From Clostridia bacterium (lineage in GTDB: Bacteria > Bacillota > Clostridia > Oscillospirales > UBA644): a stretch of DNA of 10,008 nt. Of this stretch, positions 1 to 6,237 are shown piece after piece. Every line of letters begins with the position of its first letter. Within the stretch, counting starts at the first letter, position 1. Location of the stretch: positions 1 to 10,008 of the forward strand of contig JAFPBP010000252.1 in NCBI GenBank assembly GCA_017424085.1, read 5' to 3'. Both the position numbers and the translations under genes were made by a program. The notes below the pieces were generated by a model. It was given only the letters and a program-made list of their open reading frames with translations, searched no databases and was not told the DNA's origin.

Positions 1-620
1 GGGACCCCGGCATGTTCTCGGTCAACCGCCTGTATGCGGAATCGATTCTTCCGCAAGGCGAATCCTACACCTTCTGGGGCAAGGGCGTCAGCCAAGGGCA
101 TTCCGATGCCATCCGCCGCATCGAAGGCGTTGCCGACGCCAAGCAATACACCATTCCCGTGGACGCCGCGCTGCAAGCGGTCCGCAACGGAGAAGCTCCC
201 CAACTGACCACGCGGCAGAAGCACACGAGAGAATGCTTTGTGGTGGCAAAGGAAGGGGCAGACAAAGCGCGAATCGAACGTGAAATCAAGGAAATGCCCA
301 ATTATTTCGCCGATTACGACACCACCGTTCACTTCATCTCCGCCGAGGAATTAAAGGCAAATCACAGCGGAATTCCCCACGGAGGATTCGTGATCCGAAG
401 CGGAAAAACGGGCAAGGATCGAGAGAACGGGCACGTGATCGAATATAGCCTCAAGCTGGATTCCAACCCCGAATTTACAGCCTCGGTCATCGTGGCATAC
501 GCTCGCGCAACCCATCGGATGCACGCCGAGGGCGCGGTCGGCTGCAAGACCGTCTTTGACGTTCCCCCTGCATATCTGTCCCCCTGCTCGGCAGAGGACC
601 TGAGAAAGCATCTGTTATAA
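1..620 (+). CDS. ddh: meso-diaminopimelate D-dehydrogenase, 5' end cut by window
   Basis: Catalyses the NADPH-dependent, one-step reductive amination of L-2-amino-6-oxopimelate (tetrahydrodipicolinate) to meso-diaminopimelate in the cytoplasm, feeding lysine and peptidoglycan synthesis and bypassing the succinylase/acetylase branches. The visible frame starts in mid-gene at codon Asp (base 3) and runs to TAA at 618-620, about 205 residues of a protein that is usually about 325. The N-terminal NADP-binding Rossmann half is therefore outside the window; the Met at base 12 is internal. What remains matches the substrate-binding and dimerisation half as I remember it from the Corynebacterium enzyme: DPGMFSVNRLYAE, TFWGKGVSQGHSDAIRRI, the AKQYT-P stretch, CFVVA, MPNYF, the GIPHGGFVI loop, EYSLKLDSNPEFTASV and ARATHRM. 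It is the only plus-strand gene here and converges on the SGNH hydrolase gene. Family call is confident; its operon partners are not visible. Confidence 0.95.
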   Translation, partial: DPGMFSVNRLYAESILPQGESYTFWGKGVSQGHSDAIRRIEGVADAKQYTIPVDAALQAVRNGEAPQLTTRQKHTRECFVVAKEGADKARIEREIKEMPNYFADYDTTVHFISAEELKANHSGIPHGGFVIRSGKTGKDRENGHVIEYSLKLDSNPEFTASVIVAYARATHRMHAEGAVGCKTVFDVPPAYLSPCSAEDLRKHLL

Positions 621-622
621 GC

Positions 623-659
623 AAAAAAAACGGCGTCACCGAAAATCGGTGACGCCGTA
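623..659 (-). terminator. Perfect hairpin with A/T-tract (copy 1 of a duplicated hairpin)
   Basis: A perfect 12-base-pair stem (631-642 with 646-657, loop AAA) directly follows the ddh stop codon. Eight A residues at 623-630 give a U8 tail when read on the minus strand, so it is a textbook intrinsic terminator for leftward transcription. On the plus strand it lacks a T-tract (GTAGCTTGT follows), so it would end ddh transcription only weakly. Bases 631-659 are identical to 961-989. Confidence 0.85.
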
Positions 660-696
660 GCTTGTACAAACCATAAAAAGAATCTTTTTGTCCCAT

Positions 697-886
697 ACAA
701 TCCCTCAGTCTTGACTGCGTCAAGCCAGCTCCCTTTACACAAGGGAGCCTTTCTTCTGCGCACGAATTTTCTATTGTCTTCCTGTCCGAGAGTAGCTCTT
801 GAACCGCGAAAAACCGTTGAGAATTGCACAAAAATAAGCCTCCCTTGTGTAAAGGGAGGGGGACCGCGAAGCGGTGGAAGGATTGT
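697..886. mobile_element. MITE-like compound inverted-repeat element
   Basis: Two complex arms face each other. The left arm (697-749) begins ACAATCC and holds hairpins TTGAC-TGC-GTCAA (711-723) and GCTCCCTT-TACAC-AAGGGAGC (728-748). The right arm (837-886) holds CCTCCCTT-GTGTA-AAGGGAGG (839-859) and ACCGC-GAA-GCGGT (863-875) and ends GGATTGT, the reverse complement of the left end. The ends and the CCCTT/AAGGG hairpin are conserved between arms while the small middle hairpin differs. The 87 bases between the arms carry no credible gene. No target-site duplication is obvious directly at 697/886. From memory, such arms occur as dispersed repeats in Clostridia genomes. Whether this is a non-autonomous transposon or a dispersed palindromic RNA-type repeat cannot be decided from one copy. 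Confidence 0.6.
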
Positions 887-960
887 TTCGGTTCAATGTT
901 ATTCACGATCCGTTAACGATTGAATGCACCAAAAGCAACATGAACTTTTTCAAAAGTCTG

Positions 961-989
961 CGGCGTCACCGAAAATCGGTGACGCCGTA
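961..989 (-). terminator. Hairpin copy 2, terminator after the SGNH hydrolase gene
   Basis: Same 12-base-pair hairpin as copy 1, lying 15 bases past the SGNH hydrolase stop codon. Read leftward it is followed by CAGACTTTTG, a poor U-tract, so termination here may be leaky with copy 1 (U8 tail) as back-up. On the plus side it is followed by TACTGTTTTAG, a mildly T-rich tail that would suit ddh. Confidence 0.65.
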
Positions 990-1004
990 CTGTTTTAGAT
1001 TAAA

Positions 1005-2525
1005 TTACTTTTTCTTGAAGACGAAGAGGATCACGCAAGTGATAATCGCAACCACGACGACCGCACCTGCAACGATTGCCCAAACGGGAACGGAGGCGGG
1101 CTCTTCCACGGAATCCGTATCGGTGGAGGAGGTATCCTGAGGCTCGGTCACGGAGTTGGTATCGGACTCAGAGGGAGTTGCGGTATCGGTGGTGGTAGCA
1201 TCGGTGTTCTGCTCGGTATCGGTGCTCTCGGTCTTGTTGGGATCGATCATGAACACGTCGTCGCTGGCATCGCCTGCAGTCAGCTCAATGGCGTTTTCGC
1301 AGCACAGAGCATCGAAAATATACTGAGCCATCATCTTCTGCAGCTGATCGTTGGGATGAACGCCGTCGGCATACTTATCAGCGTTTTCCTTGGTCAGAGT
1401 GTTCAGGTCAATGATCTTGCAGCCCAATTCCTTGGCGATCTCGTATTCAATGGGAAGGATCTCATTCTGAATTACGTCGCGGCGGCAGCCGGTCTGAGCT
1501 TGATCTGCGATGTAGGTGGTATAGAACAGATAAACGGTGGGCTTGGAGGGCAGATCCTGATAGCCCTTGATCAGAGCGGTATAGTCCTTGCGGAAGGCTT
1601 CTGCGTTCCAGTTGGCAACCTTGGAGTCGTTCGCACCGAAGCAGATGATAACAACGTCGGGGTTGGATGCCATGGAAGAGGTGTACTCTGCGGTCTGATG
1701 ATAGGGACGGTCTCCGTTCACCAGAGCGGTGCGGGCGGAGCAGCCGTAGTTTTTCACGGTGTATTTGCCGTTGCTGACCTTATTCAGAAGACCCTGCAGC
1801 TGAGCGGGATAAGCATCCTTACCCTTCAGACCGCCCGTGGTCTTCATGCCCTCGGTGACGCTGTCACCCACGCAGGCAATGGTGTAATTCTTCACTTCGG
1901 GAGTCAGGTTGGCGCCCGAGCGGTAGGTTACCGAATGCTCCTGAAGCTTCACGGCGTCGGAGCTGGAATTGCCGAGAGAGCCGATCATAAAGCGAATCAG
2001 ATCTCCTTTCTTTACGTCAAGGGAGACCTCTACGGTCAAAGCGGTTTTGTCATTGAGTTCTACGTAGTCCTTATCGGCGGGCCAGACCTTCTTATCGTTC
2101 AGATAAACGCAGGCGGAGTTGCCGTTCTTATCGCCGGTCACGTCGTTGGCACGGTTGCAGACTACCTTGAAATCAACCTTACCCTCTTCGGGGCAGATGA
2201 AGGTTTTGATGGAGTCTGCCTGTGCGCCGGGGTGCATATCGGCACCGGCGGAACGAACGCGGCAATACCAATGGGTGTCGGATGCGGCAGCGGTGGTGAA
2301 GGGGGCTTCAAAGTAGCCCGAGGTGCTCCAGACCATGTCGCTGATCACACCGGTTTCACGGGCGAGCCATTCATACTTCCACAGTCCGTTGGAAGCGGGG
2401 TTGGTACCCTTTCCCCAATCGGCGTCGGCGTAGTTGAATACCTCATTCACCGAAACGGCGCCAAAAGCGGGGCAAAGAGCAAGAATCAGAACAAATGCCA
2501 GGAGAATCGCGAAAAATCGTTTCAT
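1005..2525 (-). CDS. Secreted, membrane-anchored SGNH/GDSL-family hydrolase
   Basis: 506 residues. Start at 2525 was chosen because GGAGG lies 7 bases upstream and because an in-frame start further out (2606) lies upstream of the promoter. Residues 1-23 are a signal peptide (MKRFFAILLAFVLILALCP). Residues about 26-203 form a beta-rich module with ADMHPGAQADSIKTFICPEEG, resembling carbohydrate-binding-like modules but not assignable. Residues about 213-408 are the SGNH esterase domain: GDSVTEG with nucleophile Ser222, block II Gly261 (NYGCSART), GAND at 297-300, and DGVHPN with Asp387 and His390. A Ser/Thr/Asp-rich linker (431-475) leads to a C-terminal transmembrane helix (480-503) and KKK. 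There is no LPXTG motif, so anchoring is by the helix. Likely a cell-surface ester hydrolase (deacetylase or acyl-esterase on a glycan) that acts outside the membrane; the substrate is unknown. Monocistronic by its own promoter and terminator. Confidence 0.9.
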   Translation of the reverse strand: MKRFFAILLAFVLILALCPAFGAVSVNEVFNYADADWGKGTNPASNGLWKYEWLARETGVISDMVWSTSGYFEAPFTTAAASDTHWYCRVRSAGADMHPGAQADSIKTFICPEEGKVDFKVVCNRANDVTGDKNGNSACVYLNDKKVWPADKDYVELNDKTALTVEVSLDVKKGDLIRFMIGSLGNSSSDAVKLQEHSVTYRSGANLTPEVKNYTIACVGDSVTEGMKTTGGLKGKDAYPAQLQGLLNKVSNGKYTVKNYGCSARTALVNGDRPYHQTAEYTSSMASNPDVVIICFGANDSKVANWNAEAFRKDYTALIKGYQDLPSKPTVYLFYTTYIADQAQTGCRRDVIQNEILPIEYEIAKELGCKIIDLNTLTKENADKYADGVHPNDQLQKMMAQYIFDALCCENAIELTAGDASDDVFMIDPNKTESTDTEQNTDATTTDTATPSESDTNSVTEPQDTSSTDTDSVEEPASVPVWAIVAGAVVVVAIITCVILFVFKKK

Positions 2526-2555
2526 AAAAAGACCTCCATAGGTTTGGTTTTCTCT

Positions 2556-2584
2556 ATTATAGCATATCCCGCAGACCTTTTCAA
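2556..2584 (-). promoter_or_regulatory. Sigma-A promoter of the SGNH hydrolase gene
   Basis: Minus-strand -35 TTGAAA (2579-2584), 17-base spacer, -10 TATAAT (2556-2561) with an extended TGC just before it. Initiation is expected near 2549, giving a leader of about 25 bases that carries the GGAGG site. It fixes the downstream start codon at 2525. Confidence 0.85.
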
Positions 2585-2624
2585 GTCCTACGGGAGAAAT
2601 ACACAAAAAAGAGCGAATCTACGC

Positions 2625-2657
2625 AAAAAGACCGAGAATCCTTGGATTCTCGGTCTT
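2625..2657 (-). terminator. Intrinsic terminator of rpsB-tsf
   Basis: AAGACCGAGAATCC (2628-2641) pairs perfectly with 2644-2657; leftward transcripts end in CTTTTTGC. Strong stem and U-tract, 40 bases after the tsf stop. Two smaller palindromes (2663-2678 and 2683-2696) lie between stop and stem. Confidence 0.9.
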
Positions 2658-2696
2658 GATCTCTGATTTTGGAATCAGCAACGTCTGAGATCAGAC

Positions 2697-3587
2697 TCAG
2701 TTGTTGCCGCCTGCCATGGCAGCGACTTCGGCAGCGAAGTCGTCCTTCTTCTTCTCGATGCCTTCGCCGCGCTCAAAACGGACGAATTCCACCAGAGTAG
2801 AGCCTTCGGAAGCCACGTACTTACCAACGGTCATGGTCTCATCCAGGAAGAATTCCTGCTGAAGCAGGCAGTTCTCGCTGTAATACTTGCCCATCTTACC
2901 GCCGACGATCTTCTCGACCACCTGAGCGGGCTTGTTGGCGAATTTGGGATCCTGCTGCATCTGAGCCATCATGATGGACTTTTCGCTTTCGATGACGGAA
3001 GCGGGAACGTCCTTCTGGTCCAGATAAGTGGGGTTCATGGAAGCAACCTGCATGCAGACGTTCTTTCCTGCAGCGGCATCAATGGGAGCCGCAAAGTTGC
3101 AGGCAGCGCCGATGCGTCCGCCGCCGTGGCTGTAGGTGGAAACGTTACCCTCCAGACGAGCGAAACGACGAACGGTCATGTTTTCGCGGATCACGGCAAC
3201 GAGATCAACGCGAACGTCTTCCACGGTCTTGCCGTCGCGCAGAACGGAAGCGTTGAGAGCGTCCAGGTCAGCGGGAGCGGTCTTGGCAACGAGAGCGGCA
3301 ATTTCGTTGGCGAAAGCGATGAAATCAGCGTTCTTCGCAACGAAGTCGGTCTCGCAGTTAACTTCAACAAGAGCGGCAACCTTGCCGTCGTTGTAAATAC
3401 CGATATAGCCCTCGGCAGCGATACGGGATGCCTTCTTGGCAGCGGTAGCAAGGCCCTTCTCACGGAGAATGACGATAGCCTTTTCCATATCGCCGTTGGT
3501 TTCAACCAGCGCCTTCTTGCATTCCATCATGCCGCAGCCGGTCTGCTCACGGAGTGCTTTTACCTGTTGTGCGGAAATTTCAGCCAT
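2697..3587 (-). CDS. tsf: Translation elongation factor Ts
   Basis: 296 residues, normal for EF-Ts. It is the guanine-nucleotide exchange factor that releases GDP from EF-Tu in the cytoplasm. The N-terminal UBA-like domain is clear (VKALREQTGCGMMECKKAL, residues about 9-27), followed by the EF-Tu-contacting TDFVAKN motif at 80-86, which inserts near the Mg2+ site of EF-Tu. The core and C-terminal dimerisation parts follow with HGGGRIG and VGKYV. AGGAGG lies 9 bases before the ATG. It starts 20 bases after the rpsB stop and shares that operon, the usual arrangement in bacteria. No internal promoter is visible in the gap, so expression should follow the rpsB promoter. Confidence 0.98.
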   Translation of the reverse strand: MAEISAQQVKALREQTGCGMMECKKALVETNGDMEKAIVILREKGLATAAKKASRIAAEGYIGIYNDGKVAALVEVNCETDFVAKNADFIAFANEIAALVAKTAPADLDALNASVLRDGKTVEDVRVDLVAVIRENMTVRRFARLEGNVSTYSHGGGRIGAACNFAAPIDAAAGKNVCMQVASMNPTYLDQKDVPASVIESEKSIMMAQMQQDPKFANKPAQVVEKIVGGKMGKYYSENCLLQQEFFLDETMTVGKYVASEGSTLVEFVRFERGEGIEKKKDDFAAEVAAMAGGNN

Positions 3588-3607
3588 TGTAGTATCCTCC
3601 TGTCAGA

Positions 3608-4342
3608 TTATTCAGCGTCAGCAGCCGCCTCTTCAGCGGGAGCTTCGTCGGCGAACTGTTCGCCCTGCTTGCCTTCCAGAACGGCGTTAGCCATGGTGGA
3701 GGTGATCAGCTTGACGGCACGGATCGCGTCGTCATTGCCGGGGATTACGTAATCGATCTCATCGGGATCGCAGTTGGTATCAACGATCGCGATGATGGGA
3801 ATGTTCAGCTTGCGAGCTTCGGCAACAGCATTGTGTTCCTTCTTGGGGTCAACGATGAAGATGGCTGCGGGGAGCTTCTTCATGTCCTTGATACCGCCCA
3901 GGTTCTTATCCAGTTTCTCGGCTTCGATGGTCAGGTTGACAACTTCCTTCTTGGGGAGCTGATCAAAGGTACCGTCCTCAGCCATCTTCTTCAGCTGATC
4001 CATTCTCAGGATACGCTTCTTGATGGTGGTGAAGTTGGTCAGCATACCGCCCAGCCAACGAGCGTTTACGTAGTACATACCAACGCGCTCAGCCTCTTCC
4101 TTAATGGATTCCTGAGCCTGCTTCTTGGTACCGACGAAAAGGATTTCGCCGCCCTGTTCGGTGATTTCACGAACGAAATTGTAAGCCTCTTCCACCTTCT
4201 TCACAGTCTTCTGAAGGTCGATGATGTAGATTCCGTTCCGTTCGGTGAAGATGTACTCCGCCATTTTGGGGTTCCATCTTCTGGTCTGATGTCCGAAATG
4301 GACACCTGCTTCCAGCAGTTGCTTCATGGAGATAACAGCCAT
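3608..4342 (-). CDS. rpsB: 30S ribosomal protein S2
   Basis: 244 residues; binds late to the 30S subunit at the head-body junction, near S1 in those species that have it. Signature one is visible at residues 13-27 (GVHFGHQTRRWNPKM), and the second conserved block holds PAAIFIVDPKKEHNAVAEA then IPIIAIVDTNCDPD. The coiled-coil insert typical of S2 lies around residues 95-150. The tail (EEAAADAE) is acidic and low complexity. AGGAGG lies 8 bases upstream of the ATG at 4342. First gene of rpsB-tsf, read from the promoter at 4471-4499 through a leader of about 120 bases that may mediate feedback. Confidence 0.98.
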   Translation of the reverse strand: MAVISMKQLLEAGVHFGHQTRRWNPKMAEYIFTERNGIYIIDLQKTVKKVEEAYNFVREITEQGGEILFVGTKKQAQESIKEEAERVGMYYVNARWLGGMLTNFTTIKKRILRMDQLKKMAEDGTFDQLPKKEVVNLTIEAEKLDKNLGGIKDMKKLPAAIFIVDPKKEHNAVAEARKLNIPIIAIVDTNCDPDEIDYVIPGNDDAIRAVKLITSTMANAVLEGKQGEQFADEAPAEEAAADAE

Positions 4343-4464
4343 GATTTTTTCCTCCTTCGGTTGTTCACCGCCACAACGCTCTCTTTTTGCAGATTCTCAA
4401 GGAACCACCGGCAAAACAAACGTTGTGTGTGTAATGAAATATTATTATTTGTACGCATGCGTAC
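4343..4464 (-). promoter_or_regulatory. Structured leader of rpsB-tsf, candidate autoregulatory element
   Basis: From the expected start (about 4464) the transcript begins with the perfect palindrome GTACGCATGCGTAC (4451-4464; 5-base-pair stem with CAUG loop). Further down, CACAACG (from 4421-4427) pairs perfectly with CGTTGTG (from 4372-4378), enclosing a 42-base loop that holds a second hairpin GGTTC-CTTGA-GAATC (4392-4406). The Shine-Dalgarno AGGAGG lies just after. Ribosomal-protein leaders are commonly autoregulated by their product, but I do not recognise a named family here; function is inferred from the structure alone. Confidence 0.4.
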
Positions 4465-4470
4465 TCGAAT

Positions 4471-4499
4471 AGTATACCACATTTCGCCTGAAATTGCAA
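4471..4499 (-). promoter_or_regulatory. Sigma-A promoter of rpsB-tsf
   Basis: Minus-strand -35 TTGCAA (4494-4499), 17-base spacer, -10 TATACT (4471-4476). The 13 bases 4490-4502 across the -35 are identical to those at the rplS promoter (9699-9711), in the same register to the -10. Confidence 0.85.
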
Positions 4500-4541
4500 G
4501 AGGCAAATGTGAATTTTTTTCTACATCTCCCGAAATAGCAC

Positions 4542-4583
4542 AAAAAAAACCCGCCGTTCCCAGGGGGGATGGGAGACGGCGGG
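4542..4583 (-). terminator. Intrinsic terminator of the AGCS symporter gene
   Basis: CCCGCCGT (4550-4557) pairs with ACGGCGGG (4576-4583), extended inward by TCCC/GGGA. The plus-strand A8 run (4542-4549) gives a U8 tail on leftward transcripts. It lies 17 bases past the symporter stop codon. Confidence 0.92.
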
Positions 4584-4599
4584 AAGGAGCAAGCATAGA

Positions 4600-6129
4600 T
4601 CAGTCTACGTCGTGCAGATGCTCCTCGGCTTCCTTCTGAAGCTCGGGATCGTAGGAAAGCATGGGGGCTTCGTCCTTGCCCTTGATGCGGCGGTTCACGT
4701 AATTGCGAACGATCTTGACCACCAGGGGGAAGAGCGAGACCACGCCGATCAGGTTGGGGATCATCATAAGTCCGTTGAAGGTATCGGACAGATCCCATGC
4801 CAGAGAGGAGGTCATAACGGCGCCCGAAACGATCATCAGAACGAAGATGACCTTATAAACCTTAACGCCCTTCAGACCGAAGAGGTATTCCACAGCCTTG
4901 GAGCCGTACTGGGACCAGCCCAGAACAGTGGTGAAGGCGAAGAGCAGCATAGCGATGGCGACGAACCATTCACCCGCAATGCCGAACACGCTGCCGAATG
5001 TCTTGGAAACCAGGGTGGCATCGTTGACACCCTCGGCAACCGCACCGGTCTTCAGATCAATCACACCACTGGAAAAGACCACGATAGCAGTCATGGTGCA
5101 GACGATCATGGTATCGAAGAAGACCTCGAAAATGCCCCACAGACCCTGCTTGACGGGCTCCTTAACGTTGGAGGAGGAGTGAACCATAACCGAGGAGCCG
5201 AGGCCTGCCTCGTTGGAGAAGACGCCCCGCTTGAAGCCCTGGGTCATGGTCTTCTGAATGATCACACCGATGCCGCCGCCCAAAGCCGCGGTGGGGGTGA
5301 AGGCATACTTGAAGATGGCAACGATCATATCGCCCACCTGACCGATGTTGAGGAAGAAGATCACGAGGCTTCCGATAACATAAGCGACCGCCATGAAGGG
5401 AACAAGGATCTCCGCCACGCGGGCAACTCTCTGAAGACCGCCGATGATGATCAGAGCGGCGATGACAAGAAGGACAAGACCGATGATCAGGTTGATAATA
5501 TCAATGTTGGTGCCGGGGATGCAGCCCAGATCAATGTTGGAGAAGAAGGCGGATTCCATGTTCAGAACGATCTTGTTGATCTGACCCATGTTACCGATAC
5601 CGAAGGATGCGAGAATGGCGAAGCAGGCGAAGAGAACGGCAAGAACCGAAGCAATGCCCCCGAAGCCCTTCTTCTTGCCCAGACCGTCCTTCAGATAGTA
5701 CATGGCACCGCCCGACCATTCGCCGTCCTTGTTGCGGCGACGGAAGTAGATACCCAGAATGTTTTCGGAGAAGTTGGTCATCATACCGAAGAACGCCGCG
5801 AACCACATCCAGAACACGGCACCGGGACCACCCGTAACGATGGCGGCGGCGACGCCTGCGATGTTACCCGTACCGACGGTAGCGGCAAGGGCGGTGCAGA
5901 GCGCCTGGAACTGAGAAATGGTCTTGCGGTCGGTTTTCTTGGTGGAAGAGCTGTTCTTGTGGAACAGGCTTCCGATGGTTTCCTTCCACCAGTGGCCCAG
6001 ATGAGCCACCTGGAAAAACTTGGTGGCAAAGGTCAGGAGAATTCCCGTACCGATCAAAAGGATCAGACCGGGCAGCCCCCAGACGGCGGAGTTGATCACG
6101 CCGTTAATTTCCGCGATTTTGTCTAACAT
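4600..6129 (-). CDS. AGCS-family sodium:alanine/glycine symporter
   Basis: 509 residues, integral inner-membrane carrier of the alanine or glycine:cation symporter family, which moves alanine, glycine or related amino acids with Na+. Start at 6129 fits AGGAGG 8 bases upstream; an upstream in-frame start (6291) would fall inside the riboswitch and is rejected. Family marks: TALAATVGTGNIAG (79-92) and GGPGAVFWMW (100-109), which shape the substrate and Na+ pocket; NFSENILG (119-126); and the signature RGVFSNEAGLGS (301-312). About 10-11 hydrophobic segments are visible. The C-terminal 35 residues are charged and cytoplasmic. It is a single-gene unit with a glycine-riboswitch leader and its own terminator, so glycine is likely a physiological substrate. 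Direction of net flow (uptake for use, or relief of excess) is not shown by the sequence. Confidence 0.95.
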   Translation of the reverse strand: MLDKIAEINGVINSAVWGLPGLILLIGTGILLTFATKFFQVAHLGHWWKETIGSLFHKNSSSTKKTDRKTISQFQALCTALAATVGTGNIAGVAAAIVTGGPGAVFWMWFAAFFGMMTNFSENILGIYFRRRNKDGEWSGGAMYYLKDGLGKKKGFGGIASVLAVLFACFAILASFGIGNMGQINKIVLNMESAFFSNIDLGCIPGTNIDIINLIIGLVLLVIAALIIIGGLQRVARVAEILVPFMAVAYVIGSLVIFFLNIGQVGDMIVAIFKYAFTPTAALGGGIGVIIQKTMTQGFKRGVFSNEAGLGSSVMVHSSSNVKEPVKQGLWGIFEVFFDTMIVCTMTAIVVFSSGVIDLKTGAVAEGVNDATLVSKTFGSVFGIAGEWFVAIAMLLFAFTTVLGWSQYGSKAVEYLFGLKGVKVYKVIFVLMIVSGAVMTSSLAWDLSDTFNGLMMIPNLIGVVSLFPLVVKIVRNYVNRRIKGKDEAPMLSYDPELQKEAEEHLHDVD

Positions 6130-6151
6130 GTTGTTTCCTCCTACGAGTAAT

Positions 6152-6195
6152 TTATAAAAAGTAAAATGCAGATTGCACTCCCTGTGCAATCTGCA
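6152..6195 (-). terminator. Second hairpin with U-rich tail in the symporter leader
   Basis: A perfect 12-base-pair stem (6167-6178 with 6184-6195), loop of five, followed on the transcript by TTTTACTTTTTAT. It begins right where the riboswitch terminator's U-tract lies and ends about 37 bases before the start codon. By form it is an intrinsic terminator; it may alternatively be a stabilising hairpin. No antiterminator partner is clear. Confidence 0.65.
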
Positions 6196-6237
6196 AAAAA
6201 ACAAAAACTTCCCCCTTGAATTCGGGGAAAAACTTTG
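6195..6237 (-). terminator. Riboswitch-controlled intrinsic terminator
   Basis: On the transcript the arm CAAAGUUUUUCCCC (6224-6237) pairs with GGGGGAAGUUUUUG (6202-6215) with one U-U mismatch and three wobble pairs, loop of eight, then U7 (6195-6201). The first bases of its 5' arm, CAAAGU (6232-6237), are also the 3' arm of aptamer-2 P1, so ligand-stabilised P1 and the full terminator are mutually exclusive. Confidence 0.85.

Larger units (their letters stand above)
621..1004. other. Gene-free interval between convergent ddh and SGNH hydrolase genes
   Basis: Contains, in order, hairpin copy 1, a short palindrome AAAAAGA-A-TCTTTTT (675-689), the inverted-repeat element, an unremarkable stretch (887-960) and hairpin copy 2. 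Open frames crossing it have no coding character or ribosome binding site and read through the hairpins, so I do not call a gene. Confidence 0.7.

Noticed and set aside
697..886. CRISPR array or tRNA-like gene in the repeat region
   Set aside because: The repeats are inverted, only two, and not regularly spaced; no cloverleaf or tRNA-conserved positions.
711..1140. Small plus-strand ORFs in the ddh/SGNH gap (711-923 and 874-1140)
   Set aside because: They read through the inverted-repeat element and hairpins, or into the antisense of the SGNH gene; no coding character or ribosome binding site.
1131..1260. Tandem repeat in the SGNH hydrolase linker DNA
   Set aside because: The recurring GGTATCGG-like words reflect Thr/Asp/Ser codons of the low-complexity linker, without a regular period.
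2526..2606. An N-terminal extension of the SGNH hydrolase starting at 2606
   Set aside because: It lies upstream of the -10 and -35 elements and lacks a ribosome binding site; the signal peptide starts cleanly at 2525.
1356..2666. Long open plus-strand frame (436 codons) antisense to the SGNH hydrolase gene
   Set aside because: It mirrors the codon pattern of the real gene, runs through the promoter and terminator of its neighbours, has no convincing ribosome binding site and encodes a low-complexity Gly/Val-rich sequence.
4612..6126. Long open plus-strand frame (504 codons) antisense to the AGCS symporter gene
   Set aside because: A shadow of the symporter gene: very rich in Asp, Glu, His and Gly as expected from the reverse complement of hydrophobic codons, with no start signals.
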